18,378 nt of DNA from Mycogone perniciosa (Eukaryota > Ascomycota > Sordariomycetes > Hypocreales > Hypocreaceae): assembly GCA_025331125.1 (NCBI GenBank), contig JAOALB010000294.1:1-18378 (forward strand), given 5' to 3'. Position 1 is the first letter of the stretch; each line of letters starts with the position of its first letter. The notes under the pieces were generated by a model. The model did not search any database. It worked only from the letters and a program-made list of their open reading frames with translations, and had not been told where the DNA came from. Shown piece after piece: positions 9,937-18,378 of the stretch. Made by a program: the position numbers and the translations under genes.

Positions 9937-10048
9937 CTAGCCTCTCTTTTTTTGATTGATTGATTGATGTACCATTAACGTCCTATGGCAAAGGCCACCA
10001 ATCCCAGTAGGGCAAAAGGATGTGCTATGCTAGGCCTCTCTTTTTTTT
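9937..10048 (-). mobile_element. 5'-truncated LINE-like 3' end with target-site duplication
   Basis: A 76-bp insert (9954-10029) ends, on the minus strand, in an ATCAATCAATC microsatellite-type tail. It is flanked by CTAGCCTCTCTTTTTTT (9937-9953) and CTAGGCCTCTCTTTTTTTT (10030-10048), a near-perfect direct repeat of 17-19 bp. A short 5'-truncated body, a simple-repeat tail and a long target duplication are the signature of target-primed LINE insertion. The body resembles Tad-type LINE 3' ends as I remember them, but that family assignment is unverified. Confidence 0.45.
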
Positions 10049-10398
10049 AATATTTTTTATTTTTTTTAACTGCGAGTCCCGGGGCTTCCGGGTACGAGGA
10101 TATTATACATTAGAATGTTCTAGACGACTTCTAGTGCCATAGTAGACTCAAGGCGGTTACGGGAAAGTCCGGTATAATGCTTTCGGGGCGAGGCTGCAGG
10201 GGGCCCTCATGGTGAAAACGAGTTTTATAATTCCAAATTATTACAGAAATATCACCTAGAATATAAAGGCATTGTCAGTAAAAGGCGCAAAGCTGTGGTG
10301 ACTAAGCCCTAGCCAGATGCCTTTATACCATTAATATCTTAGTATAGTAGACTTGAATCATTTGGACAGTGTTGAGGTCTAAGTAGTGAAAGTATAAC

Positions 10399-10406
10399 TA
10401 TATAGG
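10399..10406 (+). promoter_or_regulatory. TATA-like box of the MFS gene
   Basis: TATATAGG lies about 85 bases upstream of the ATG at 10488, at a plausible distance for a fungal core promoter. Confidence 0.35.
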
Positions 10407-10487
10407 TTGCACAAAGCTCAATTTTTTTCAACATTATAGACACATAAATGCAAAGAACTATACCTGCAATCACTGACTCTGGCAGAG

Positions 10488-12105
10488 ATGAGTACAGAAA
10501 GCATCTCGCTAGAGCTTACTAGCGATATCCTGGAACCGTCGCCCAGCACAATAGCCCCCCCCAACCAGTTTCGGAAAGTCCTTGTAACAATACAACTGTC
10601 AGGTGTTAATTTCGCATCAAGCGCCATCAATGGGATAGTCACCGTGGGACTGCCGAAGATCATAGAGGACCTTCAACTGCCCCTATCGCTGTCATTCTGG
10701 CCACTCTCAGTCTTTAGCCTCACGACCGCATCAACACTTTTACTTGCTGGGTCTATCGCCGACTGCATTGGCCCCCGCAGTGTTAACATTGCTGGTTGTT
10801 TTATTAATGGAGCACTTATAATAGGTGCTGGAGCTTCTCGAGATGGGCGTGAGTTTATCGCTCTGCGCGCCATTCAGGGCATTGGCTATGCAATGCATTC
10901 GTCGTCATCTGTTGCTATTGTCACCCAATTGTTGCCTAGTGGCCGAGGTCGAAATATTGCTTTCTCGTGCTTAGGACTAAGCCAACCGTTAGGCTTCTCA
11001 TTTGGTCTCGTGCTGGGTGGTATTTTAGAGAATTCTATCGGATGGCGTGCTGGTTGGTACCTCTTTGGCGGCTTAGCCCTTGCAATTTCCACGACAGGAT
11101 TATGGGCAATACCTAGGAGTACTCGAATTCAGACTCTCTGTAGTATCCTACAGGGATTACAGCAAAAGGTCGACTGGGTGGGTGTTGTTCTTATATCTAC
11201 ATTTATGGCTATGCTCTCTTATCTCTTTGCGTAAGTGCTTCCTTTTTCAGAATAATTATGGTTCTAATACGATAATAAAGCGTCCTCAGTACCGATATAT
11301 ATAAAATTCGCCATGCAGAGAGTATTGCACTGTTAGTTCTCAGCATAATCGCCTTACTATCCTTTACTTTATGGGTCCACCGACAAGTACACATCGGAAA
11401 GCCGGCTCTTATCCCAAACTCACTCTGGAAAAATACATCATTCTCTGGAATGTGTGCGATTATCGCTTTCTCTGTTGCTGTTGCTAACCCTTTAGAGCTA
11501 TTCGCTAGCTTGTTGTAGGCCAGACGCTCACTCCTTTTTATATTCTTTACTAATAACATTCCAGTTTCCAAAATGTCCAGCACCTATCTGCACTTGAGGC
11601 TTCTATACGCATCCTTCCTAGCTTGGCTATTGGTGTGGCTGTTAATATTGCTATGGGCTTATTTGTTCACAAAATGCCTGCACTATGGATAGTTATTATC
11701 ACTTCTGCATTATGTGCTGGTTCCCCGCTATTAATGGCATTAATAGATCCCCTGTCACCATACTGGACGAATGCATTTATAGCCCAGCTGCTGCAGCCAC
11801 TCAGCACTGACGCAATCTTTACTGTTGCCCTTATTGTTATTACAGAGGTATTTCCAGATAATACCCAAGCTCTAGCTGGCGCAGTATTTAATACTGCGGC
11901 TCAACTTGGAGGGGCTCTTGGCCCAGCTATTATGCAGGTTATATCCACAATAATTACAAAAGAGCAGGAGAGCAAAGGAAATCCGGAGGCATATATGCAG
12001 GGCTTAAGAGCGAGTTGGTGGGCTATGTTTAGCTTTATGCTGGTTTGTGGTGCTCTGGGAGCCCTTACTCTGCAGAGAACAGGGAAGGTGGGCTTAAAGC
12101 ATTAG
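10488..12105 (+). CDS. MFS drug/metabolite efflux transporter, DHA2-like
   Basis: Three exons, 10488-11230, 11290-11514 and 11565-12105, give 502 residues. Intron 1 (59 nt) has a GTAAGT donor and a CTAATAC branch site; intron 2 (50 nt) has a GTAGGC donor, a TACTAATAAC branch site and a CCAG acceptor. The phases match exactly, and splicing yields the family-typical run FFQNVQHLSALEASIRILP at the exon 2/3 join. Seen in the protein: an approximately 30-residue soluble N-terminus, a hydrophobic first segment (about 31-58), a motif A-like loop GSIADCIGPRSV (88-99), RAIQGIGYA (127-135), a glycine-rich motif C-like helix near 163-180, and an exon 2 loop HIGKPALIPNSLW. It should be a proton-driven plasma-membrane exporter. 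Its divergent position next to the NRPS-like gene suggests it exports that product or gives self-protection, which is inference. Confidence 0.88.
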
Positions 12106-12766
12106 TAGATAAGTCGACATCTCTCTTAATGCATTGTGATCAATATGGAACTTGTGCGCTTGGCGATTTGGAGGTTTTGCCATAGTGCCTTCCGCAGACA
12201 GTAATAAAAAGACAACGACTTTCATAGATCCAATGACTTGAATTCTCCTATACTCTATTATGGCGCTTTTATGTATCCGGGTCTATATATAAGTCTTTAT
12301 TAAGTGGGTTTGCTTAATATTGCTTCAGTATAGCCAGAGCAATCTCTGCATTAAAAGCCCGTTAGCGAGGTCGCTCGAAGGGACGAGGTCCTTGAGAGGA
12401 AATCACGCTATATTTAAAGCGAGTTAAGGCTGTAGGGAAGGCCATAATAGTGGTTTAAATAGCGATTGACCGAAGTAAAGGTAAAGACAGAAGAGGTTTA
12501 CGCATATTTACAAGAGGATAAAGGACCCAGGGCAGGTTTTTATATATGCAGTAACTACGGAAAAGCACGGAGAACTGTAATAAATAAAGAAATACGGAGT
12601 AGTAGGGTGTAATAACCAGCGCTCGCCCATTCCATAGCACCATTATACAAGGAAGGCGAAGGCTGTGGGGAACGCCGTAATGCAATACAAAAGCGTACCA
12701 GCATATAAGGCGGGAAACCGGGCGCTTTTCGTTTAATTAAAAAAAGAAGATATAAGGGAGGGTATA
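12106..12766. other. Spacer between MFS gene and transposon; no gene recognised
   Basis: The stretch holds a degenerate direct repeat (12427-12449 and 12660-12682, sharing AAGGCTGT and GCC.TAAT) and a TACGGAGTA at 12593-12601. Near 12360-12395 two CGAGGTC boxes flank CGCTCGAAGGGA. The minus-strand frames covering 12455-12860 overlap the transposon end and show no domain. The final bases supply the TA target site (12765-12766). Confidence 0.5.
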
Positions 12767-12854
12767 ACCGTGCCACGCCCCACTTATTCTCAGGTTCGGT
12801 TTCCACCCAGCTCATAAGCTGGTGCTCCCTGGCCACCCAGCCATTTTTCCAACC
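12767..12854 (+). repeat. Left terminal inverted repeat of the Fot1/pogo element
   Basis: Starts ACCGTGCC after the TA target and ends TTTTTCCAACC. It pairs with 14599-14703 on the opposite strand. Confidence 0.92.
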
Positions 12855-12911
12855 CTTCAACCTCTTTACTCTATTTTCTCGATCAATATAGCCTCAACCC
12901 TTTATATAGCT

Positions 12912-14591
12912 ATGGAACAGAATATCCAATTAGCTATTAATTACCTTAATGCAAACCCTGGCACTAAAATTACGGTTATTGCTCGTCAATTCAATGTGCC
13001 GCGTGGCCGTTTACGAAGTCGTCTTGCTGGCAATCCACCCCTTACTGGCCGTCAATACACCAATATAAAGCTTTCGCAACCAGAAGAAAAAGATTTATGC
13101 AGCTATATCGATCGTCTTGATAATATCAACCTTGCTGTGCGCCGGGAATTTGTGGTTGATGCTGCAAATTGCATTCTTCGTGAGAGGGCATTATCAGCCC
13201 AACGAGACAACCCCCCAACAGTCGGGAAAAACTGGATTGACCGCTTCATTAAACGCCATAAATACCGCCTTATAACCCAAAAGAAGCTTGATACAAGCCG
13301 TGCTTTATCTGAGAGTATCCCTGTTGTTACAGAATAGTATAATATGCTCCAGAAAGTCATTGAGACTGAAGGTATTGTCCCAGATGATATCTGGAACATG
13401 GATGAGACTGGCTTCCGGATTGGAATAGGGAAAGACTATTTTATTATTACGAAAAGAAAGAGGTCTTATTACTTCGGTCTTCCAGAAAATCGGGAATCAG
13501 CAACTGCAATTAAAGCCATTTCAGCCGGGGGATCATTTATTCCTCTCTTTCTTATTTTATCTGGCAAAACTTTAATAAAGAGATGGTATGAGGTTGAGGA
13601 ATTAGAGCTTGATTCCTGCATTGGAGTATCCCCTTCTGGATACACTAATGATGAATTAACATACGAATGGCTACAACACTTTAATCATCACTCTAAGAAG
13701 GTCCAGAAAGGGGCCAAACGTCTCCTCATCCTTGATGGCCACGGCTCGCATCACATATACGAATTCATCCAATATTGCAGCAAGAATAACATTATACCTT
13801 TTGCTTTACCTCCTCATCTTACGCACCTTCTTCAACCTCTTGATGTGGCTATTTTCCAGCCAATGAAAGGATATCATGCTAAAGCTATGGATCTTATTAT
13901 TCGAGATGGATGTACGAATATTACGAAAATTGACTTCTTGAGTATAATCCAAGGAATTCGACAACAAACCTTCAAATCCTCGACTATTTCTTCTGCTTTT
14001 AAAAAGACTGGAATCTCACCATTTAATCCTCTTAAAGTTCTTTCAGTTATAGAGAATCGAATGCCAAAAGAGATTACACCTCCACCTTCAAATATATATT
14101 ACAACCAAGGATCCTCGCCTTTTCGAACACCAGTTACACTTCGTCAATTAAATAGATTAGCTGAAGATATTCAACATACAGCTTCCACAGTCTCAGCTAC
14201 TCATGAAGGGCTTTTATATGATCTGGATCGCTTTGTCTCTGGGGCTCTAGCAATAGGTACAGAGCTGGTTCAAGTTAAAAGGGATTTAGCTAGGACCAAG
14301 CTTGCCCAGGATATCAATCGAAAATGTCGGGCTAGTAAGAATACTCCCTTGAAGTCAGGAGGAACACTTACAGTGGAAAATGCTCGGAATTTAATAACAT
14401 AACAGGAAGAAAAGAAGACAGCTTAGATGATGAAGGTAATTGGTGAGATGGAGGCTAAGTACATGAAATTGGTCAAAAAGACCGTATTTGAAGCTGCAAA
14501 AACAGCTCGTCAATGGAGGAATAAGGGCCGGCTTCAACGACTTGAGGTTTCAGATGGATCAGGCTATATAAAGCTGTTATTGAAGGTGTAG
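12912..14591 (+). pseudogene. Fot1/pogo-type DDE transposase with three in-frame stops
   Basis: One reading frame runs from the ATG at 12912 to a terminal TAG at 14589-14591 (560 codons), interrupted by TAG at 13335-13337, TAA at 14400-14402 and TAG at 14424-14426, with no frameshift. The N-terminal part has a pipsqueak/CENP-B-like helix-turn-helix region (QLAINYLNAN onward) and a second DNA-binding segment with WIDRFIKRHKYRL. The catalytic DDE_1 part shows Asp164 in WNMDETGF, Asp275 in LILDGHGSHH and Asp311 in LLQPLDVAIF, the DDD set of pogo/Fot1 enzymes. The enzyme would cut and paste the element in the nucleus. All catalytic residues remain, so inactivation by stop codons looks recent. Each stop could come from CAG, CAA or TGG by a single C-to-T or G-to-A change, as expected from RIP-like mutation. 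Confidence 0.9.
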
Positions 14592-14598
14592 ATGTTGA

Positions 14599-14703
14599 GG
14601 TTGGAAAAATGGCTGGGTGGCCAGGGTGGCTGGGTGGCCAGGGAGCACCAGCTTATGGGCTGGGAGGAAACCGAACCTGAGAATAAGTGGGGCGTGGCAC
14701 GGT
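14599..14703 (-). repeat. Right terminal inverted repeat with 17-bp internal duplication
   Basis: Read on the minus strand it matches the left arm but carries the unit CCCTGGCCACCCAGCCA twice in tandem, where the left arm has it once. Confidence 0.9.
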
Positions 14704-14705
14704 TA

Positions 14706-15561
14706 GTACCTATCGTCTGGCTTTACTTCCAGCGCTTTCGGGGCTAAAGGAGGGGTGTGGTTTATTAACAGCGCTTCGGTATCAGAGGCCGGACAAAACG
14801 GTAGCGGAGATGTAGACGGGGCCTACCCTCTCTGTGGAAACGGCGGCCGGGCCAAGCACGCAACGGAAGGCCGGGCCGGCAAAACCTCGGGCAAGTTCGG
14901 TGACAAGGGTGAGTTCCCCATCCGCTCTCCCATAGTCAAGCCAATGAGAGGCAGATTAGTAGTTGGGTGGGTGACCACCAGCGAACACCGGCTGTTGTAT
15001 GTCTCTCTTTTTGCCTTTTTGTTGTTGTCTGTGCTGGTGCGGATATAATGTCAGTTGAGGGACAGACCATCACATACGACCATATCTATTGGAATATACG
15101 GGATCCCGTCAAGCTCTTCTCTTGAGTTGGATGTCTTCCATTTTTTGCAGCCCAAGACGCCAAATTTGGAGTCACATGATTCCGTTTTTTGAGGACAATG
15201 AACCCCGCGTTAAGCGACCCACGACCGTTGAGTCACCTGACCCAACCGAAAAGAACGGAGCCCACACCGCCACCGTTTTATACACGGGAGCAGTTCCGAC
15301 GTCGGTGGTGTAATTGCGTCCCGGCATTCACGGGCATGGGGTAGCTATTAGGCTCACACCCCCTCCAGTACAAGGGCGAGAAGGAATCCTAACCAATAAA
15401 ATAGCGACGCGTTGTGACCCTGTTCTCCGCGTCGACGCTGGAGACTCCTCCAGAGTCGCTAGCTCCTACCGGCCTATTGCCCAGATATGGCTTCATGTAT
15501 TTAAGTACTTAGTACGGAGTAGTCGTTATCAATACAACAAAGACCAAAAAAAACATCGATA
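14706..15561. other. Spacer between transposon and TPR-CHAT gene; no gene recognised
   Basis: The first part (about 14740-14960) is GC-richer than the other spacers, with two short similar boxes (CCAGCGCTTTCGG at 14730-14742 and ACAGCGCTTCGG at 14768-14779). Open frames on the plus strand (14755-15048, 15089-15313, 15314-15583) show no signal, domain or plausible splice structure and look like chance. A TACGGAGTA lies at 15513-15521, just 3' of the TPR-CHAT stop. Confidence 0.5.
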
Positions 15562-18378
15562 TCAAACGCCAAAGTGGACATAAGGAACCCAGAGTGGTCG
15601 CGTTATCTCTGGGCTATCGTCCAGTTGAGCATGCCTTCCTTCTCTTGACCCATGCACTCTCCTGCTCCTGCTGTTCCGCATATCTCGAAACATCCTAGTA
15701 ACGCGGTGAAGCCCTGTTTTTACAGACTTATCGCGTATGCTATCGCTATTGCTATCGATCCATTGATCTCGAAGCATCTTAGTGGCGTGGTGAAGCCCTC
15801 GGCTCACAGATTCATCTCGTATTCCTTCATCACGTAGGAACTCATACGTCATCCTAGCCATGTCGACACATAGCTCGTCATCAACACTCCAAAGCGTGCC
15901 GACTACGTGACGGAACCCGGCGAGCTGGCAGGCATTTGCGAGATGGATACTCTCATCCACAGATTCCTCATGTCGTATCTGACTGGTCCCACATGCAGAT
16001 AGGTATGCAAGGAATGGCGACGTTAAACTGAGGTTAGTGTCTAGGAGATTTCCAACTGTAAGTGGCTCCTGCTCCCAGTCTGTAAGGAGAAGTGTACTCT
16101 GAAGAGGTTCTATAGGATGCGTGTTGCCATGGCCTGCAAAGTGGAATATCTTGCAGGTCTCCAATGCTGATAGGACGTCATTTTTGTATGGCGGAGGTCG
16201 ACTGTGTGGCAATACTTGCGATTCTAAAACAGTTAACACGACATCGACCTCACGGCTTGCATGTCGGAGCGGCGCCAGTCCCTTCGTTTCGTTCATGGCA
16301 ACAGCTGTAAGACTCAAGAGTTCTGTTTCTGCCGACGCTTGGTGTTGCTGTCGACGACTATATATGATCGCCTTGACGGATGAGGCGTATGATGAAACGA
16401 CTCTGTCGAGAGCCGTCTCCCCGCTGCGCTTCAAGTGGTGACCCGCCGCATGGAGTGGAAATTTCGTCAGCTTGCTGGTTGGAACCCACCACACTCGGGG
16501 CAACTGATAGCCTGACGGACGGCTGGTAAAGCCTAGGTTATCAAGAACAGGGCACACAATATCATCCCAGAGCCAGCTAAGCGCTTCGAGAGAGTCTAGG
16601 TTATGGATATAGTTATTGATGGCCTCTAGGGAGAGGCGCGGCAGCTCCAGCAATCGAATGCCAGAGTGCTCAATGATCAAGGCATCGCACCGATGCTGGC
16701 TCACATTGACGATAACGATGGGGCCATGCCTTGCAGCGTCTAGCATCTCGGCTTCTGATGCTGGAAGAAGAAATCGCTCAAAACCACTGATCGAACGGAT
16801 TGTCTCAAGATCGCGAAGAAGCTGTTGTTCTGCCTCACGACGCTGACGGCCTTCAGTTTCTGCGATCGGGATGGGGTTCTCAGTATCAATATGAGAGTGC
16901 CGGGTAGCTGGTTTGTCTAACTGATCGCGCAAATCAAGGAAGGATTTTGCCAGCTCAGGATGGTTCCTCTCTAAAGTGGAAATATCGTATTTCTCAAAGA
17001 GAGCCCCTGCGATAATACCACGACCTGTCTCAAGGCATTCGATGGCAACGAGGGGCCCTTGTTTAGCATGTAGGGCAATAGCTGCCGCATCCGATGAGAT
17101 TCCAACAGCCGCGGAGAGAAGGTGTTGTTTATCTGTGTTTTTTAGAGACTGGGGTGTTAACAGTGGTATTAAGTCGATTGTGGTTTTGGCGATGGTATAT
17201 GCTTGCGAATTATCGAGGATATATGGGGTTAACAGGAAGCGACGGCCGGCTTCAACTCGTATACTGACACTTGATGTAGAAGAATGTAGGGCCTTAACTA
17301 GACATTCCCTACTTTTTTCAAGGTCTGCCATCGCTCCAGTACAAGAGTATCTATCGCCTAGATGAGCTCCAAGGTTATTTAACTGTCCAGCCCGGTCTGG
17401 ATGGTCTGGCGGAGTTGCATTAACGGCCTCATATGCTATGCGAATGGCTTCCTCGAGGTCTGCCATCACTCCAGTATAAGAGTATCTATCGCCTAGTCGA
17501 AGTCCAAGGTTATTCAACCATTTAGCCCGGTCTGGGTGGTCTGGCGGAGTTGCATTAACAGCCTCGCGTACTATGCGAATGGCTTCCTCGAGGTCTGCTA
17601 TCGCTTTAGTATGAGAGTATCTATTGCCTAGTCGATTTCCAAGGTTATTCAAGTATATAGCCTGGTCTGGGTAATGTAGCGGAGTTGCATTAACGGCCTC
17701 GCGTACTATGCGAATGGCTTCCTCGAGGTCTACTATCGCTCCAGTACGAGAGTATTTATCGCCTAGTCGATTTCCAAGGTTATTCAATAGTCTAGCCCGG
17801 TCTAGATGGTCTGGCGGAGTTGCATTAACGGCCTCGCGTGCTATACGAATAGCTTCTTCAAGGTCTGCTATCGCTCCAGTACAAGAGTATCTATCGCTTA
17901 GTCGAAGTCCAAGGTTGTTTAACCATTTAGCCTGGTCTGGATGGTCTGGTGGAGTTGCATTAACGGCCTCGCGTGCTATGTAAATGGCTTCCTCGAGGTC
18001 TGCTATCGCTTTAGTACGAGAGTATCTATCGCCTAGCTGAGCTCCAAGGTTATTTAATAATGCAGCTCGGTCTGGATGGTCTGCCGGAGTTGCATTAACA
18101 GCCTCCTGTGCTATGCGAATGGCTTCCTCAAGGTCTGCTATCGCTCCAGTATAAGAGTATCTATCGCCTAGTCGATTTCCAAGGTTATTCAACCGTCCAG
18201 CCCGGTCTGGATGGTCTGGCGGAGTTGCATCAACGGCCTCCTGTGCTATGCGAATGGCTTCCTCAAGGTCTGCCATCGCTCTAGTACGAGAGTATCTATT
18301 ACCTAGTCGATTTCCAAGGTTATTCAACCGTCCAGCCCGGTCTGGATGGTCTGGCGGAGTTGCATCAACGGCCTCCTG
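15562..18378 (-). CDS. TPR-CHAT protein (tetratricopeptide repeats plus caspase-like domain), 5' end outside the window
   Basis: An uninterrupted frame of 938 residues runs in from the window edge to TGA at 15564-15562. The apparent start near 18327 is a TTG inside a repeat, so the true N-terminus lies beyond. The first about 355 residues are seven complete and one partial TPR units of exactly 45 residues (LNNLG.RLGDRYS.TGAIADLEEAIRIA type). A helical linker follows, then a CHAT domain (about 615-938) with the catalytic pair His750 in FHFAGHG and Cys796 in YLSACGT, plus GTLWSVDD and a terminal WVPYVHFG. CHAT is a clan CD, caspase/separase-like protease fold. In fungi it occurs with repeat sensors, and a bacterial TPR-CHAT is the protease of type III-E CRISPR complexes. 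Inferred role: a cytosolic protease controlled by ligand binding to the repeats, possibly in self/non-self or cell-death responses. Substrate unknown. Confidence 0.9.
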   Translation of the reverse strand, partial: QEAVDATPPDHPDRAGRLNNLGNRLGNRYSRTRAMADLEEAIRIAQEAVDATPPDHPDRAGRLNNLGNRLGDRYSYTGAIADLEEAIRIAQEAVNATPADHPDRAALLNNLGAQLGDRYSRTKAIADLEEAIYIAREAVNATPPDHPDQAKWLNNLGLRLSDRYSCTGAIADLEEAIRIAREAVNATPPDHLDRARLLNNLGNRLGDKYSRTGAIVDLEEAIRIVREAVNATPLHYPDQAIYLNNLGNRLGNRYSHTKAIADLEEAIRIVREAVNATPPDHPDRAKWLNNLGLRLGDRYSYTGVMADLEEAIRIAYEAVNATPPDHPDRAGQLNNLGAHLGDRYSCTGAMADLEKSRECLVKALHSSTSSVSIRVEAGRRFLLTPYILDNSQAYTIAKTTIDLIPLLTPQSLKNTDKQHLLSAAVGISSDAAAIALHAKQGPLVAIECLETGRGIIAGALFEKYDISTLERNHPELAKSFLDLRDQLDKPATRHSHIDTENPIPIAETEGRQRREAEQQLLRDLETIRSISGFERFLLPASEAEMLDAARHGPIVIVNVSQHRCDALIIEHSGIRLLELPRLSLEAINNYIHNLDSLEALSWLWDDIVCPVLDNLGFTSRPSGYQLPRVWWVPTSKLTKFPLHAAGHHLKRSGETALDRVVSSYASSVKAIIYSRRQQHQASAETELLSLTAVAMNETKGLAPLRHASREVDVVLTVLESQVLPHSRPPPYKNDVLSALETCKIFHFAGHGNTHPIEPLQSTLLLTDWEQEPLTVGNLLDTNLSLTSPFLAYLSACGTSQIRHEESVDESIHLANACQLAGFRHVVGTLWSVDDELCVDMARMTYEFLRDEGIRDESVSRGLHHATKMLRDQWIDSNSDSIRDKSVKTGLHRVTRMFRDMRNSRSRRVHGSREGRHAQLDDSPEITRPLWVPYVHFGV
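15682..15822 (-). repeat. 84-bp-period duplication in the C-terminus of the TPR-CHAT gene
   Basis: Positions 15682-15738 and 15766-15822 are similar 57-bp segments offset by 84 bp (28 codons). They encode DESVSRGLHHATKMLRD and DKSVKTGLHRVTRMFRD. The duplicated segment corresponds to the helix that normally follows GTLW in CHAT domains. Confidence 0.8.
17371..18378 (-). repeat. Tandem 135-bp repeat array coding for 45-residue TPR units
   Basis: The box AAGGTT (plus strand) recurs at 17371, 17506, 17641, 17776, 17911, 18046, 18181 and 18316, a spacing of exactly 135 bp each time. Copies differ by only a few bases. Differences cluster at the residues after LG, after YS, after T, and at the two residues after DRA/DQA. 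The array continues past the window edge. Confidence 0.95.

Larger units (their letters stand above)
9112..10487. other. Divergent promoter region between the NRPS-like gene and the MFS gene
   Basis: About 1.4 kb separates two genes transcribed away from each other. It contains CCG-TA-CGG at 9536-9543 and CCG-TATATA-CGG at 9787-9798, everted CCG/CGG pairs of the sort bound by Zn2Cys6 regulators. It also has two perfect hairpins (9672-9688 and 9702-9723), three TACTCCGTA-type motifs (9532, 9794, 9924) and a LINE-like 3' end with flanking duplication (9937-10048). The minus-strand frame 9185-9439 (84 codons) has no recognisable domain and I do not call it a gene. Confidence 0.55.
12767..14703 (+). 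mobile_element. Fot1/pogo (Tc1-mariner) DNA transposon, full length, inactivated
   Basis: The element is 1937 bp, flanked by TA on both sides (12765-12766 and 14704-14705). Its TIRs start ACCGTGCCACGCCCC and run 88 bp on the left (12767-12854) and 105 bp on the right (14599-14703). They differ by about two substitutions plus a 17-bp tandem duplication in the right arm. Size, TA duplication and encoded DDE transposase fit the fungal Fot1/pogo group. Near-identical TIRs suggest a fairly recent insertion. Confidence 0.93.

Noticed and set aside
12822..12911. N-terminal extension of the transposase frame into the left TIR
   Set aside because: The extension begins with GTG inside the TIR. The first ATG is at 12912, where the family-like N-terminus starts.
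14755..15583. Three consecutive plus-strand ORFs of 74-97 codons
   Set aside because: No recognisable domain or credible introns joining them, and their composition follows the local GC-rich sequence.
17371..18378. CRISPR-like or satellite array
   Set aside because: The regular 135-bp period is fully coding (45-residue TPR units) on the minus strand, with no spacer structure.

Overview
The window reads as nuclear DNA of a filamentous ascomycete, most likely a Pezizomycotina mould of the Aspergillus/Penicillium kind. The evidence is short introns (50-126 nt) with GTAAGT-type donors, an NRPS-like secondary-metabolism gene, a DHA2-type efflux transporter, a Fot1/pogo transposon, a fungal TPR-CHAT protein, and long AT-rich spacers full of decayed repeats. 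No bacterial gene organisation and no convincing RNA gene was seen.

Layout. 129-329 (-) is the first exon of a secreted M20-type peptidase/amidohydrolase, cut by the window edge or broken. 330-3860 is a repeat-rich spacer. It holds an 819-bp element with 21-bp terminal inverted repeats and an 8-bp target duplication (1903-2721), and a diverged second copy (3099-3468) of part of that element. 3861-9038 (-) is a two-exon gene for a 1683-residue multidomain enzyme: condensation-like remnant, adenylation, carrier, thioester reductase, then a PLP-dependent class V aminotransferase. 9039-10487 is a divergent promoter region carrying palindromes and a small LINE-like 3' end with a target-site duplication. 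10488-12105 (+) is a three-exon MFS transporter of 502 residues. 12767-14703 is a complete but inactivated Fot1/pogo transposon with TA target duplication and long TIRs. 15562-18378 (-) is the C-terminal part of a TPR-CHAT protein with eight nearly identical 45-residue repeats; it runs off the window.

How the genes may work together. The NRPS-like enzyme and the transporter are transcribed divergently from one shared region, the usual layout of a small fungal metabolite cluster (biosynthesis plus export). The enzyme would activate a carboxylic acid, load it on its carrier domain and release it reductively as an aldehyde; the fused aminotransferase could then act on that product. The substrate is unknown. 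The adenylation pocket lacks the aspartate that normally holds an alpha-amino group, so a substrate other than an ordinary alpha-amino acid is possible. The transposon and TPR-CHAT gene appear unrelated to this pair and suggest a fast-evolving accessory region.
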